Below are positions 48,751 through 57,219 of a stretch of 64,000 bases of DNA, in pieces. Within the stretch, counting starts at the first letter, position 1, and the number at the start of each line of letters is the position of its first letter. The stretch comes from Opitutus sp. (GTDB taxonomy: Bacteria > Verrucomicrobiota > Verrucomicrobiia > Opitutales > Opitutaceae), in assembly GCA_009695305.1 (NCBI GenBank), contig SIBG01000001.1, positions 1-64,000 of the forward strand. The letters are read 5' to 3'. The notes beneath the pieces are model-generated. The model was not told the DNA's origin, did no database searches, and saw only the letters and a list, made by a program, of their open reading frames with translations. The position numbers and the translations under genes were made by a program.

Positions 48751-50163
48751 TCAAAAGAACGTGTAGTATTTTCCGTTCGCGAGCCGCGAGATGAGCAGCG
48801 CGAGCTCCAGCGCGTGGTAGTCGCCCCACATGGAGGACTCGCCGTTGGGCACCTTCTGACCTTTCGCGATGTGGTCCCAGCCGTTCGGACGGTGATACAC
48901 ACTGTGCAAAATCAGGCCCTGATGTTTTTTGTCGGTCGCGAGATAGGGTTCGGCGAAGAGCGTGTCGGCGATAGTGAGGCCCGCCTGGAAATATTTTTTC
49001 CCGGCGGCCTTTTCGCCGTGCGCGGCAAGGTAATTCCCGAGACGGAGAAACCCCTGCGCGGCGATGGCGGCGGCGGAGCTGTCGACGGGCTCGTGCGCGT
49101 TGAAGGGATCGGCGTTCTTCGTCGTGAAATTGCCGAGCTGATGGGTCTGCAGGGCGCAGCTGTCCCAGTAAGGCACGCCGTCTTTCGCCGAGTAGCCGTC
49201 GATGTAGTAGTCGCTCGTGGCCCGCGCGGTGGCGAGGAAGAGATCGGTCACGGCGCGGCGACCGCCGACGGCGTCGAGGGCCGAACCTTTCACGGTGTCG
49301 AGGAACTCGAGCTGCTCGGCGTAGCCGCAGATGAGCCACGCGGCGCCGCGCGTCCAGGTCGTGAAGGGCGAGTAGCCCTGCTGGGAACTCGGGCAGCGGA
49401 ACTGGCCGTCGTTGCGGTTAAAGACCGACTCGTGCGCCACGCGGCCGCGCACGTCGTAGCGGTCGCGGCCGGCGCCGAAAAAGACGTTAAAGCGGGCGGT
49501 GGTGGCGGCGTGCTCGATGGCCCGGTGGAGGAGATTGGTCGGCTTGTCGCCCTCGCCCATCAGCGCGTGGCCGAGTTGGTGCGCGACGACGAGCGAGCGC
49601 ATCGAGCGAATGGTGTCGGCGAAGAGCGACTGCGGGCCGTTGAAGGAGTAGACGTAGCCGCCCGGCACGACGCCGGCGGCGCCCGCCACCGGCGACCACG
49701 GGGCACGGTAGGCCGTCGGGGCATAGCGCGCGGCTTGGACGGCGCCGGAGGCCTTGAGCGCGAGCTCCGTGAAATTGAGTTCGTCCTGATGGAAGGGAAT
49801 TTTGCCCTCGAGCATCAGGCGGCGGAGATTGCCGTAGGTGGAGACGTTGTTGAAGCCGTGATCGTGCACGCCGGTGTGCGAGACGTGCGAGGCCATGAGC
49901 TTCACGGTCTTCGCGCGGCCGAGTTTCAGCATCGCGGAGTCGCCCGTGGCGTCGAAGTGCAGGAAGGCCATGCCGAACTGGAAACCTTGCGTCCACTCGG
50001 TCCAGCCGCGCGAGGTGTAGCGGCCCTTTACGGTGAAGACCGGTGTGCCCTGTGCGGGATCCCACGCGGCGTCGACGGCGCGAATCTTCTGGCCGGCGAG
50101 TTCGAAGACGCGGGTGGTTTTCTTCTGGAGCTTGGCCGGAGTCAGGGCGGCGTTAATTTTCAT
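48751..50163 (-). CDS. Glycoside hydrolase family 88-like protein
   Basis: A 470-residue protein of (alpha/alpha)6-barrel type, most like unsaturated glucuronyl hydrolases. Family-like blocks are FQFGMAFLHFDATGDSAML, HDHGFNNVSTYGNLRRLML, TWTRGAAWLICGYAEQLEF, PYWDSCALQTHQLG, PVDSSAAAIAAQGFLRLGNY and a C-terminal SSMWGDYHALELALL. No signal peptide is seen, so it probably acts in the cytoplasm on unsaturated uronic disaccharides left by polysaccharide lyases, which fits the pectate lyase near the left end. ATG 50163 chosen; the open frame continues upstream. Confidence 0.83.
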   Translation of the reverse strand: MKINAALTPAKLQKKTTRVFELAGQKIRAVDAAWDPAQGTPVFTVKGRYTSRGWTEWTQGFQFGMAFLHFDATGDSAMLKLGRAKTVKLMASHVSHTGVHDHGFNNVSTYGNLRRLMLEGKIPFHQDELNFTELALKASGAVQAARYAPTAYRAPWSPVAGAAGVVPGGYVYSFNGPQSLFADTIRSMRSLVVAHQLGHALMGEGDKPTNLLHRAIEHAATTARFNVFFGAGRDRYDVRGRVAHESVFNRNDGQFRCPSSQQGYSPFTTWTRGAAWLICGYAEQLEFLDTVKGSALDAVGGRRAVTDLFLATARATSDYYIDGYSAKDGVPYWDSCALQTHQLGNFTTKNADPFNAHEPVDSSAAAIAAQGFLRLGNYLAAHGEKAAGKKYFQAGLTIADTLFAEPYLATDKKHQGLILHSVYHRPNGWDHIAKGQKVPNGESSMWGDYHALELALLISRLANGKYYTFF

Positions 50164-50209
50164 GGAGAGGGGGTGGGCACGTTGCCGCTCCGCGCGTGGT
50201 GAAACAAGG

Positions 50210-50306
50210 GCGAAAGAGAAGCGGGACCAAGGACGAGGGACCAAAAGACCCGGTAGTTTGCTGCCGCCGATCGATGCCTTGGTCTTTTTGTCTCTTGGCC
50301 TTTCGC
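50210..50306. repeat. Imperfect inverted repeat in divergent promoter region
   Basis: GCGAAAG at 50210-50216 and CTTTCGC at 50300-50306 bound a region with purine-rich GGGACCAA-type units on one side and the complementary CCTTGGTCTTTT-type units on the other. It lies between divergent GH88-like and MarC genes. Confidence 0.4.
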
Positions 50307-50330
50307 TCTCGCAGGCTTCTACTCTCAGCC

Positions 50331-50909
50331 ATGCCCGCGCTCGTGGAAAACTTCCTGAAGGCCTTTATCCCACTCTTTGTGGCGATCGATCCGATCGGGC
50401 TCGCCGCGGTCTTTCTCGGGCTCGGCCAGGGTGTGCCGGTGGTCACACGCAAGAAAATCGCCAACCAGGCGGCGTGGACGGGCGGCGCGGTGGCGCTGCT
50501 GTTTCTGTTTCTCGGGCAGACGATCTTTGCCGCGCTGGGGATTTCCCCGAGTGATTTTCAAATCGCGGGCGGGCTCATCCTGTTTATCCTCGCCGCGCGC
50601 GACCTCGTCCAGTCCGCCGCGGAGGAGCCGGCGAAACTCGCCGACGATTTTGGCGTCGTGCCGCTGGGGATGCCGCTGATCGCGGGGCCGGCGTCGATCA
50701 CGACGCTCATTCTTCTCGCGCAGACGCTCGGCGTGGCGGTGACCTTCGCCGCGCTCGTCGTGAATCTCGTGATCGTGGTGCTCGCCTTCGCCTACAGCGA
50801 ACGGCTCGGCCGGCTCATTGGGGCGACGGGCATGCGGGCGATTTCGAAAATCGTCTCGATGCTGCTCGCCGCGATCGCGGTAAATATGATCCGGCAGGGG
50901 TTGAAGTAG
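50331..50909 (+). CDS. MarC-family integral membrane protein
   Basis: A 192-residue protein with six hydrophobic helices (FLKAFIPLFVAIDPIGLAAV, ALLFLFLGQTIFAALGI, GGLILFILAARDLV and others). PLGMPLIAGPASITTLILL is the MarC/NAAT signature. Despite the gene name, the transport function of the family is not settled. ATG 50331 (MPALVENFLKAF) was chosen as the domain start. Confidence 0.88.
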   Translation: MPALVENFLKAFIPLFVAIDPIGLAAVFLGLGQGVPVVTRKKIANQAAWTGGAVALLFLFLGQTIFAALGISPSDFQIAGGLILFILAARDLVQSAAEEPAKLADDFGVVPLGMPLIAGPASITTLILLAQTLGVAVTFAALVVNLVIVVLAFAYSERLGRLIGATGMRAISKIVSMLLAAIAVNMIRQGLK

Positions 50910-50910
50910 C

Positions 50911-51013
50911 GCGGTGCTTTAGCCCGCGTTGTAGGGCTGCCGCTTGTCGGCAGGCCGCGGCCCGGCGACGAGCGCCGGCCCTACAAACTGAACGCGGGCG
51001 GAAGTCTCGCGCT
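50911..51013. repeat. Nested REP-like palindromes between convergent marC and M20 genes
   Basis: An inner pair lies at 50931-50955 (GTAGGGC, stem CTGCCG / CGGCAG, loop CTTGT) and 50957-50984 (reverse). It is enclosed by outer arms with GCCCGCGTT and AACGCGGGC. The whole region could form a large cruciform at the ends of two convergent genes. Confidence 0.65.
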
Positions 51014-52253
51014 ACCCGGCGAAGCTCGTCAGCACGTCCGCGTAGATTTTGGCGCTCGCGAGGAGCTCCTTCACCTTCGCGGCCTCGTCCACGGCGTGCT
51101 CCTTGCGTCCCCCGGGGCCGTAACCGGCGGTGGGAATCTTCAGGACGCTGGCGAAAAAATGCATGTCGTTGAAACCGGTCGAGACGTTGAACGCGGTTTT
51201 TTCCCGGCGCACGCGCGTGACGCTCGCGGCCACCGCGCCGAAGAACGGGTGTGTCGGGGCGGTGAAGCAGGCGAAGTTCTCCGAGATCTTTCGCACGGTG
51301 ATCTTGCAGCCGGGGATTTCGCGTGCGGCACTGGCCAGGAAGGAGCGGAGCTCCCGCTCGGCGGCGGCGTGGGACTCGATGGCGAGCACGCGGCGGTCAA
51401 TGGTGAAGCTGGCTTGCGCGGGCACAGTGTTGACCTTCGCGCCCTCCCCGCAGGCGAAAACGCCGCCGACGTTGAGCGTCGGCCGAGCGATGCGGCCGTC
51501 GGGCGTGCGCCACGCGCGGTGGGCGAGGGCGCGCTGATGGCTTTGGAGCGCGAGCACGAGCGCGGACATTTTTTCCAACGCGTTCACGCCTAAATCCGGC
51601 CGGGAGCCGTGCGCGGCGCGGCCGTGGACCGTGACCTCGAGCCAGACGACGCCGTTGTGGCCGCAGCAGACGTGGTTGAGTTCGCCGCCCTCCATCACGA
51701 TGGCGAAGTCAGGGCGGATGGGCGCGTGCTGCACGAGCCAGCCGGTGCCGAGCGCGGAATCGGTTTCCTCGTCGGCGGTGAAGGACACCTCGACGTTCAT
51801 GCGCGGTGCGGTGCCGGTCGCGTGCAAGGCGTGCAGCGCGGTGAGCAGGCTGGCGATCGAGCCCTTCATGTCGGCGGTGCCGCGGCCGTAAATCCAGCCG
51901 CCGTCGACCGCGCCGCTGAACGGGCTGCCGTGCCGCCAGCGGCCGGAAACGGGGACAACGTCGTAGTGCGCGTTGAAGTGAATGGTTTTTTTTGCGCCGG
52001 GCGCGGGTAGTTTGCCCAGGACATTGAAGCGGGGAAACGCGCGCTGCTCGGGCGGCAGGGATTTTTTTAGGAGGGCGCGCGGGACCGTGAAGCGCTGCGC
52101 CCGCAGGCCGAGGGCGGCAAGTTCCCGGGTGAGCCACGCGGTGATCGCGGGATAATTTTCGCCGGGTGGGTTGACGGTCGAGATACCCACGAGGTGCCGG
52201 AGTCGGCCGAGCAGCGCGGCGGGGTGGCGGTCGATGAAGGCGGCAGGCGTCAT
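51012..52253 (-). CDS. M20-family metallopeptidase (ArgE/DapE-like)
   Basis: A 413-residue zinc-dependent amidohydrolase. Metal-site regions: NAHYDVVPVSGRW, GRGTADMKGSIASLL with bridging Asp, and TADEETDSALGTGW with the catalytic Glu pair. A dimerisation insert follows (GRAAHGSRPDLGVNALEKMS). The C-terminal histidine is in RKEHAVDEAAKV. Substrate not assignable: acetylornithine, succinyl-diaminopimelate or a dipeptide are options. No arginine genes nearby. Confidence 0.87.
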   Translation of the reverse strand: MTPAAFIDRHPAALLGRLRHLVGISTVNPPGENYPAITAWLTRELAALGLRAQRFTVPRALLKKSLPPEQRAFPRFNVLGKLPAPGAKKTIHFNAHYDVVPVSGRWRHGSPFSGAVDGGWIYGRGTADMKGSIASLLTALHALHATGTAPRMNVEVSFTADEETDSALGTGWLVQHAPIRPDFAIVMEGGELNHVCCGHNGVVWLEVTVHGRAAHGSRPDLGVNALEKMSALVLALQSHQRALAHRAWRTPDGRIARPTLNVGGVFACGEGAKVNTVPAQASFTIDRRVLAIESHAAAERELRSFLASAAREIPGCKITVRKISENFACFTAPTHPFFGAVAASVTRVRREKTAFNVSTGFNDMHFFASVLKIPTAGYGPGGRKEHAVDEAAKVKELLASAKIYADVLTSFAG

Positions 52254-52354
52254 ACGGAAGCGATTAGTATCGCGGAAACGGCGCCGGAACGGAAGCGCGG
52301 AAAGCAGCGGATTCCGCGCTTTCGGCGGGCACCTTTCCGTGATTACCTTGGGCG

Positions 52355-52843
52355 ATGAACGCGGAGGCCCAGCAACTCATCGCCGCCCTCGGGCTGGTGC
52401 GACTGCCACACGAGGGCGGGTGGTTTCGCCAGTCATGGCGGACGGCGGCGGGATCGGCGATTTGGTTTTTGCTGACACCGGAAGATTTTTCGGCGCTGCA
52501 CCGCCTGCGGACGGATGAGCTCTGGCATTTTTATGCCGGCGATCCGGTCGAGCATGTTCAGCTCGACCCGCGCACGAGTGCGGAGAGGGTGACCGTGCTC
52601 GGACCGGAGGTGCTGGCGGGACAAAGTCCGCAACTCGCCGTGGCTGGCGGAGTGTGGCAGGGCGCGCGCGTCTGGCCGGGCGGCGGGCGCGGCCCGGCCA
52701 CCGCGCCCAGGGCAGGTTGGGCGCTGCTTGGCTGCACGATGGCCCCGGCTTGGGCGGAGGCAGAGTTTGAGCTGGGCGCGAGGAGCGAATTGCTGAGGAC
52801 CTTTCCCGCGCAAGCGGCGAGGGTGGCGGCGTTGACGAGATGA
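52355..52843 (+). CDS. Cupin DUF985-family protein
   Basis: A 162-residue beta-barrel protein. The DUF985 signatures LPHEGGWFRQSWRT, ALHRLRTDELWHFYAGDPV and GWALLGCTMAPAW are present. Its enzymatic role is unknown. It is divergent from the M20 peptidase and followed by pdxH after 43 bases. Confidence 0.85.
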   Translation: MNAEAQQLIAALGLVRLPHEGGWFRQSWRTAAGSAIWFLLTPEDFSALHRLRTDELWHFYAGDPVEHVQLDPRTSAERVTVLGPEVLAGQSPQLAVAGGVWQGARVWPGGGRGPATAPRAGWALLGCTMAPAWAEAEFELGARSELLRTFPAQAARVAALTR

Positions 52844-52886
52844 CTTTTGACAGCCGGCGGGGTTGGGGCTCACTCTGACCATCCGC

Positions 52887-53522
52887 ATGACCCTGGCCGA
52901 CCTCAGAAAAGAATACTCGCTCGCCGGCCTCGCCGAAAAAGATCTGGCGCGCGATCCGTTCCGCCAGTTTGAGAAATGGTTTCAGGAGGCCGAGGCCGCG
53001 AAGATTCCCGAGCCCAACGCCATGACGCTGGCCACCGCCACGCGGGATGGCCGGCCGTCAGCGCGCACGGTGTTGCTCAAGGGGGTCGATGGGCGGGGCT
53101 TCGTTTTTTACTCGAACTACGAGAGCCGCAAGGGCCGCGAGCTCGAGGCCAACGCGCAGGCCACCCTGCTCTTTCCCTGGGTCGCACTCGAGCGGCAGGT
53201 CATCATCGAGGGCGCCGTCACGCGGGTGGCCCGCGAGGAGAGCGAGGCGTATTTTCACACGCGGCCGCAGGCCAGCCAGCTCGGGGCGTGGGCTTCGGCG
53301 CAGAGCACCATCGTGGCAGGCCGCGGCGTGTTGGAGGCGGCGATGAAGGCGCTCGAAAAAAAATACGCCGGGCAGGTGGTGCCGCTGCCGCCGCACTGGG
53401 GTGGCTGGCGGTTGACGCCCGAGACGGTGGAATTCTGGCAGGGCCGGCGCAGCCGGCTGCATGACCGACTGCGGTATCGCCGGGGCAAAGACGGGTGGTC
53501 GGTCGAGCGTCTCGCCCCATGA
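52887..53522 (+). CDS. pdxH: Pyridoxamine 5'-phosphate oxidase
   Basis: A 211-residue FMN enzyme that makes pyridoxal 5'-phosphate. Blocks: [70 protein letters not shown] and the C-terminal [19 protein letters not shown]. Stop overlaps the histidine kinase start as ATGA. Start ATG 52887 by family alignment from memory. Confidence 0.95.
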   Translation: MTLADLRKEYSLAGLAEKDLARDPFRQFEKWFQEAEAAKIPEPNAMTLATATRDGRPSARTVLLKGVDGRGFVFYSNYESRKGRELEANAQATLLFPWVALERQVIIEGAVTRVAREESEAYFHTRPQASQLGAWASAQSTIVAGRGVLEAAMKALEKKYAGQVVPLPPHWGGWRLTPETVEFWQGRRSRLHDRLRYRRGKDGWSVERLAP

Positions 53523-55084
53523 GCGCCTTGCGCCAGCCCCGTCGCTTCGCGCGGTCCGCGCCCAAGGGCGTGCCGGTGGGACTGCTCGCCGCGGCCCTGC
53601 GCGGGCAGAGCGAGGGCGTGTTTATCGCGGACCGGCGGCGCCCCGGGGTCAACGGACTGAAGATCGTTTTCGTCAACGATAGTTTTTGCACGATGACCGG
53701 CCACAGCGCCCGGGACCTCGTGGGTTGCGCCCACGGCGTGCTCCACGACGAACGCGCTGATGTCCGGCGCCTGCGCCGATGGCTGCCGAAGGCGCGGCCG
53801 GGCGAGCCGCTGACGGGTGAGGGTTTTTTGCGGTGCGCCGATGGCAGCGCCATCAGCGCGATGTGGAGTTTCGATCCGTTATGCGACGCGCGCGGGCGCG
53901 TCACGCATATCGTGGCCACCTACCGCGACCAAACCGAAAAGCGCCGCCTGCTGGAGGCACTGGTCCACGCCCAGCGGCTCGATGCGGTGGGCCGGCTCGC
54001 CGGCGGCGTGGCGCACGATTTCAACAACCTCATCTCCGTCATCAACGGTTACTGCGAGATGCTCGCCGCGCACGTCACCGCCAATCCGCAGGCGCTGCGC
54101 GAGGTTTCTGAAATCCACAACGCCGGCCGCCGGGCCGCCGCACTCACCCAACAGCTGCTCGCCTTCAGCCGCCGCCAGCCGCTGAACGCCCGGGTGCTCA
54201 ACCTCAATGAGCTCGTGCGCGCCAACGTCGAGATTCTCCAACGCCTCCTCGGCGAGGCCGGCCGGCTCGAACTGGAGCTTGGCGACCGCCTCGCCAACGT
54301 GCGCACCGATGAAGCCCAGTTTCAGCAAGTGTTGCTCAACTTGGTGATCAACGCCCGCGATGCACTGCGTGATCGGGGCCGGGTGGTCATCGCCACGGCG
54401 AACCGCGAGATCAAGGCGGGCCTCAACCGCCGCATCACTGACACCCCGCCCGGCCGCTATGTCGCCATCAGTGTGATCGACAGCGGCACCGGCATGACCG
54501 CGGAGACCCAGAAACATCTCTTCGAGCCGTTTTTCACGACCAAGCCCGAGGGCAAGGGCACCGGCCTCGGTCTCGCCCTCGTCTATGGCGTCGTGCAGCA
54601 GAGCGGCGGCTTCATCTCCGTGAAAAGTTCGCTGCTCGTGGGCTCGACCTTCGAGATTCTGCTGCCGGTCGTGCGCGAGGCGGTCGAGCTGCCACCGCCG
54701 CTGCTCGCCGCGATGCCGACGACCCGCGGCAGTGAAACCGTGCTGCTGGTGGAGGATGACGAGGTGGTGCTCAAGATGGTCGCGGGCATCCTCACCGCCG
54801 ACGGCTATCGCGTGGTGGCCGCCAAATCGCCCGCCGCCGCGCAGCGCGAAGCACGCGGGCTCGCGCGACCCGCGCAACTGCTCATCGCCAACCTCGCCGG
54901 GGACGGCGAAAAACTTGCCCGCCGGCTCCTCGGCGCGCGAGCTGATCTCCGTGTGCTTTGCACCAGCGACCACGAATTTACCCCGCCGGTGGCCTGGCTG
55001 CCGCCGACGCATCAGGCGAGTCTCGCCAAACCCTACGCGTTGAGCGAGCTGCTCAAGGCCGCGCGGCGGTTGCTCGACGCGTGA
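53519..55084 (+). CDS. PAS sensor histidine kinase with degenerate receiver domain
   Basis: A 521-residue cytoplasmic hybrid kinase. An N-terminal PAS domain ([20 protein letters not shown] to [18 protein letters not shown]) precedes an HisKA region with the phospho-histidine in [18 protein letters not shown]. The ATPase has N-box [13 protein letters not shown]1 VIDSGTGM and G2 [15 protein letters not shown]. The C-terminal receiver keeps [12 protein letters not shown] and the lysine in [11 protein letters not shown]. At the expected phospho-acceptor place it reads [11 protein letters not shown], Asn in place of Asp. No membrane segment. Translationally coupled to pdxH. Confidence 0.9.
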   Translation: MSALRQPRRFARSAPKGVPVGLLAAALRGQSEGVFIADRRRPGVNGLKIVFVNDSFCTMTGHSARDLVGCAHGVLHDERADVRRLRRWLPKARPGEPLTGEGFLRCADGSAISAMWSFDPLCDARGRVTHIVATYRDQTEKRRLLEALVHAQRLDAVGRLAGGVAHDFNNLISVINGYCEMLAAHVTANPQALREVSEIHNAGRRAAALTQQLLAFSRRQPLNARVLNLNELVRANVEILQRLLGEAGRLELELGDRLANVRTDEAQFQQVLLNLVINARDALRDRGRVVIATANREIKAGLNRRITDTPPGRYVAISVIDSGTGMTAETQKHLFEPFFTTKPEGKGTGLGLALVYGVVQQSGGFISVKSSLLVGSTFEILLPVVREAVELPPPLLAAMPTTRGSETVLLVEDDEVVLKMVAGILTADGYRVVAAKSPAAAQREARGLARPAQLLIANLAGDGEKLARRLLGARADLRVLCTSDHEFTPPVAWLPPTHQASLAKPYALSELLKAARRLLDA

Positions 55085-55118
55085 GCGCGCCGGCGGAGGG
55101 TTGGCGGGATTTGCGCGC

Positions 55119-56048
55119 ATGAAGATTTTTCTCACCGGCGCCTCCGGCCTCGTCGGCTCCGCTTTTGCCCGGGCGGCGGCGCGGCGCGGCCATGCAACGA
55201 CCGGCGTGGTGGGCGGCTACGCGGGCGAGCTGGTGGGCGTGGCAAAAAAACTCGCGCTCGACCTGACCGACGAGACGGCGACGGCGGCCGCGGTGCTCGA
55301 GGCCTTTCCCGACGCCATCGTCAACTGCGCGGCGATCTCCGCGCCCGAAGCCTGCGACACGGATCCGGCCCGCGCGCAGACGCTCAACGTCACGCTGCCC
55401 GCCGTCCTCGCGCGGCTGGCGCATCACCTGAGCGCGCGCTTCGTGCATTTATCGTCGGAGCAAGTTTTCGACGGCGCGCGCCCCACGCCCTATGCGGCGG
55501 GCGATCCACCCTCCCCCATCAATCTTTACGGTCGCCAGAAACTGGAAAGTGAGCGCGCGGTCCACGCCGCGGCACCGGAGTTTGCGGTCACGCTCCGCGC
55601 CCCGCTGCTGATGGGCGACAGCCCGGGCGGCCGACGGAGTCTGCACGAGCGGCTGCTCGCCGACTGGGCGGCGGGCAAAACCGCGAGGCTCTACACGGAT
55701 GAATTCCGCCAGCCGTGCGCCGCGGAGAATCTCGCCGAGGTGATGGTCGAACTATGCGAGCGGAGCGATGTGCGCGGGGTGTTTCACTGGGCGGGGGCCG
55801 AGTTGCTCTCGCGGCACGCACTCGGGCGGCGCCTTCGCGATTACTTCAAGCTCTCCGAAAAACAGGCGCCCATCACCGCTGTCGCGCGGGCCGATACGCC
55901 CGAGGCCGCGAAGAAACGCCAGCCGTGCCTCGCGCTCGACCTCGCGCCACTCGCGGGAAAGTTAAAGACGCGGCCGCAGACGATCGCGGAGCAGCTGGAG
56001 GGGCTGAAGGTGCCGTCGCCGGTGCGCGAATGGTATTTTTCGGTTTGA
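55119..56048 (+). CDS. RmlD-like NAD(P)-dependent sugar reductase
   Basis: A 309-residue short-chain-type reductase. The Rossmann motif is IFLTGASGLVGSAFARAA. VNCAAISAPEACDTDPARA and the YxxxK pair in NLYGRQKLESERAV match the dTDP-4-dehydrorhamnose reductase family. No rmlA, rmlB or rmlC lies nearby, so its sugar substrate is open. Start ATG 55119. Confidence 0.82.
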   Translation: MKIFLTGASGLVGSAFARAAARRGHATTGVVGGYAGELVGVAKKLALDLTDETATAAAVLEAFPDAIVNCAAISAPEACDTDPARAQTLNVTLPAVLARLAHHLSARFVHLSSEQVFDGARPTPYAAGDPPSPINLYGRQKLESERAVHAAAPEFAVTLRAPLLMGDSPGGRRSLHERLLADWAAGKTARLYTDEFRQPCAAENLAEVMVELCERSDVRGVFHWAGAELLSRHALGRRLRDYFKLSEKQAPITAVARADTPEAAKKRQPCLALDLAPLAGKLKTRPQTIAEQLEGLKVPSPVREWYFSV

Positions 56049-56124
56049 ACAGAAGGCAAGGGAGAGCATGGAGACCGGCGGAGGAGAATTGGCTTTCTCC
56101 GTTTCCTCCGTTTCCTCCTGTAAA

Positions 56125-56832
56125 ATGAATTTAGAAATCCTACCCGTGCGCACTGGCGGCGCCGCGGAAAACATGGCGACCGACTTCCTGCTGCTCCAGC
56201 GCTACCCGCGCGCCGAGGCGGCGCGGTTTCGGCACTATGAATGGCGTGGGCCGGCGTTTACCTTCGGCTATTCGCAGAAACTCTTATTGGTGCAGGCCCA
56301 ACTGCCAACGGGCGATCACTTCGACCTCTGCCGGCGGGCGACGGGCGGAGGCGTGGTCGATCACGGTGAAGACTGGACTTACGCGCTCGTGATTCCGCGC
56401 GGACATCCGCTGGAGGAATTGCGGGCGACGCAAAGCTACCGCGAGATTCACGAAGCGCTTGCGACGGCGCTGCGGGTGCAAGGCGTGGCCGCGGTGACCA
56501 AGCAGACGAAGGACGAGGCGGCAGAGGGTATCGAAGGAGTGTGCTTTCAACGCGCGGAAATCTACGACGTCGTCCACGAGCGCACCGGTGAAAAAATCGC
56601 GGGCGCGGCACAGAAGCGAAACAAGCGAGGGCTGCTGTTTCAGGGCTCGATTTGGCGGCCGGCGTGCGGCTCGGCGATCGACTGGGAAAAATTTCACGAT
56701 CAGTTCGTCGCCCAACTGGCCGCGGCGCTCGGCGCGGAAGCGGAGCCAACGCCGTGGCCGGATATCGCCGAGGACGAACTCAGCGCGCTCGTGGAGCAAT
56801 ACTCGTCGCCGGAGTGGAACGAGTGTCGGTAA
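56125..56832 (+). CDS. Lipoate/biotin protein ligase-like protein
   Basis: A 235-residue protein of the LplA/LipB/BirA catalytic fold. The signature RRATGGGVVDHGEDWTYALV marks the lipoyl-binding loop, and KIAGAAQKRNKRGLLFQGSI carries the expected catalytic-lysine region. It could be a lipoate ligase, an octanoyl amidotransferase or a ligase of unknown substrate. Preceded by a pyrimidine/purine mirror-like stretch; start ATG 56125. Confidence 0.8.
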   Translation: MNLEILPVRTGGAAENMATDFLLLQRYPRAEAARFRHYEWRGPAFTFGYSQKLLLVQAQLPTGDHFDLCRRATGGGVVDHGEDWTYALVIPRGHPLEELRATQSYREIHEALATALRVQGVAAVTKQTKDEAAEGIEGVCFQRAEIYDVVHERTGEKIAGAAQKRNKRGLLFQGSIWRPACGSAIDWEKFHDQFVAQLAAALGAEAEPTPWPDIAEDELSALVEQYSSPEWNECR

Positions 56833-56838
56833 ACTGAG

Positions 56839-56883
56839 GCGGCGGCTTCCAGCCGCAGAATCACCGGCTGGAAGCCGGAGCCA
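56839..56883. repeat. Inverted palindromic pair upstream of TIR-kinase gene
   Basis: GCGGCT / AGCCGC followed by CCGGCT / AGCCGG hairpins with TCC and GGA loops; the two units are themselves inverted. The GGCTTCCAGCCG core differs from the CTTG-loop family. Confidence 0.6.
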
Positions 56884-57219
56884 CGGCGCACAATGAACTC
56901 GCCCTGGCGCTGCGCTGCCAGGAAGATGCCGCCATTCCCCCTGCGCGTGTCCGCTTCCACTAACAAGGCCGTCTTCCTCTCCTACGCGTCGCAAGATGCG
57001 GTGACAGCGCTCCGTGTTTGCGAGGCACTGCGCGCGGCGAGCATCGAGGTCTGGTTCGACCAGAGCGAGCTGCGGGGTGGCGATGTGTGGGACCAGAAAA
57101 TCAAGAAGTAGATCCGCGAGTGCGCGCTGTTTCTGCCGTTAATCTCGGCCAACACCAATGCGCGCGCCGAGGGCTACTTCCGGCTCGAGTGGAAACTGGC
57201 GGTCGATCGCTCCCACCTC

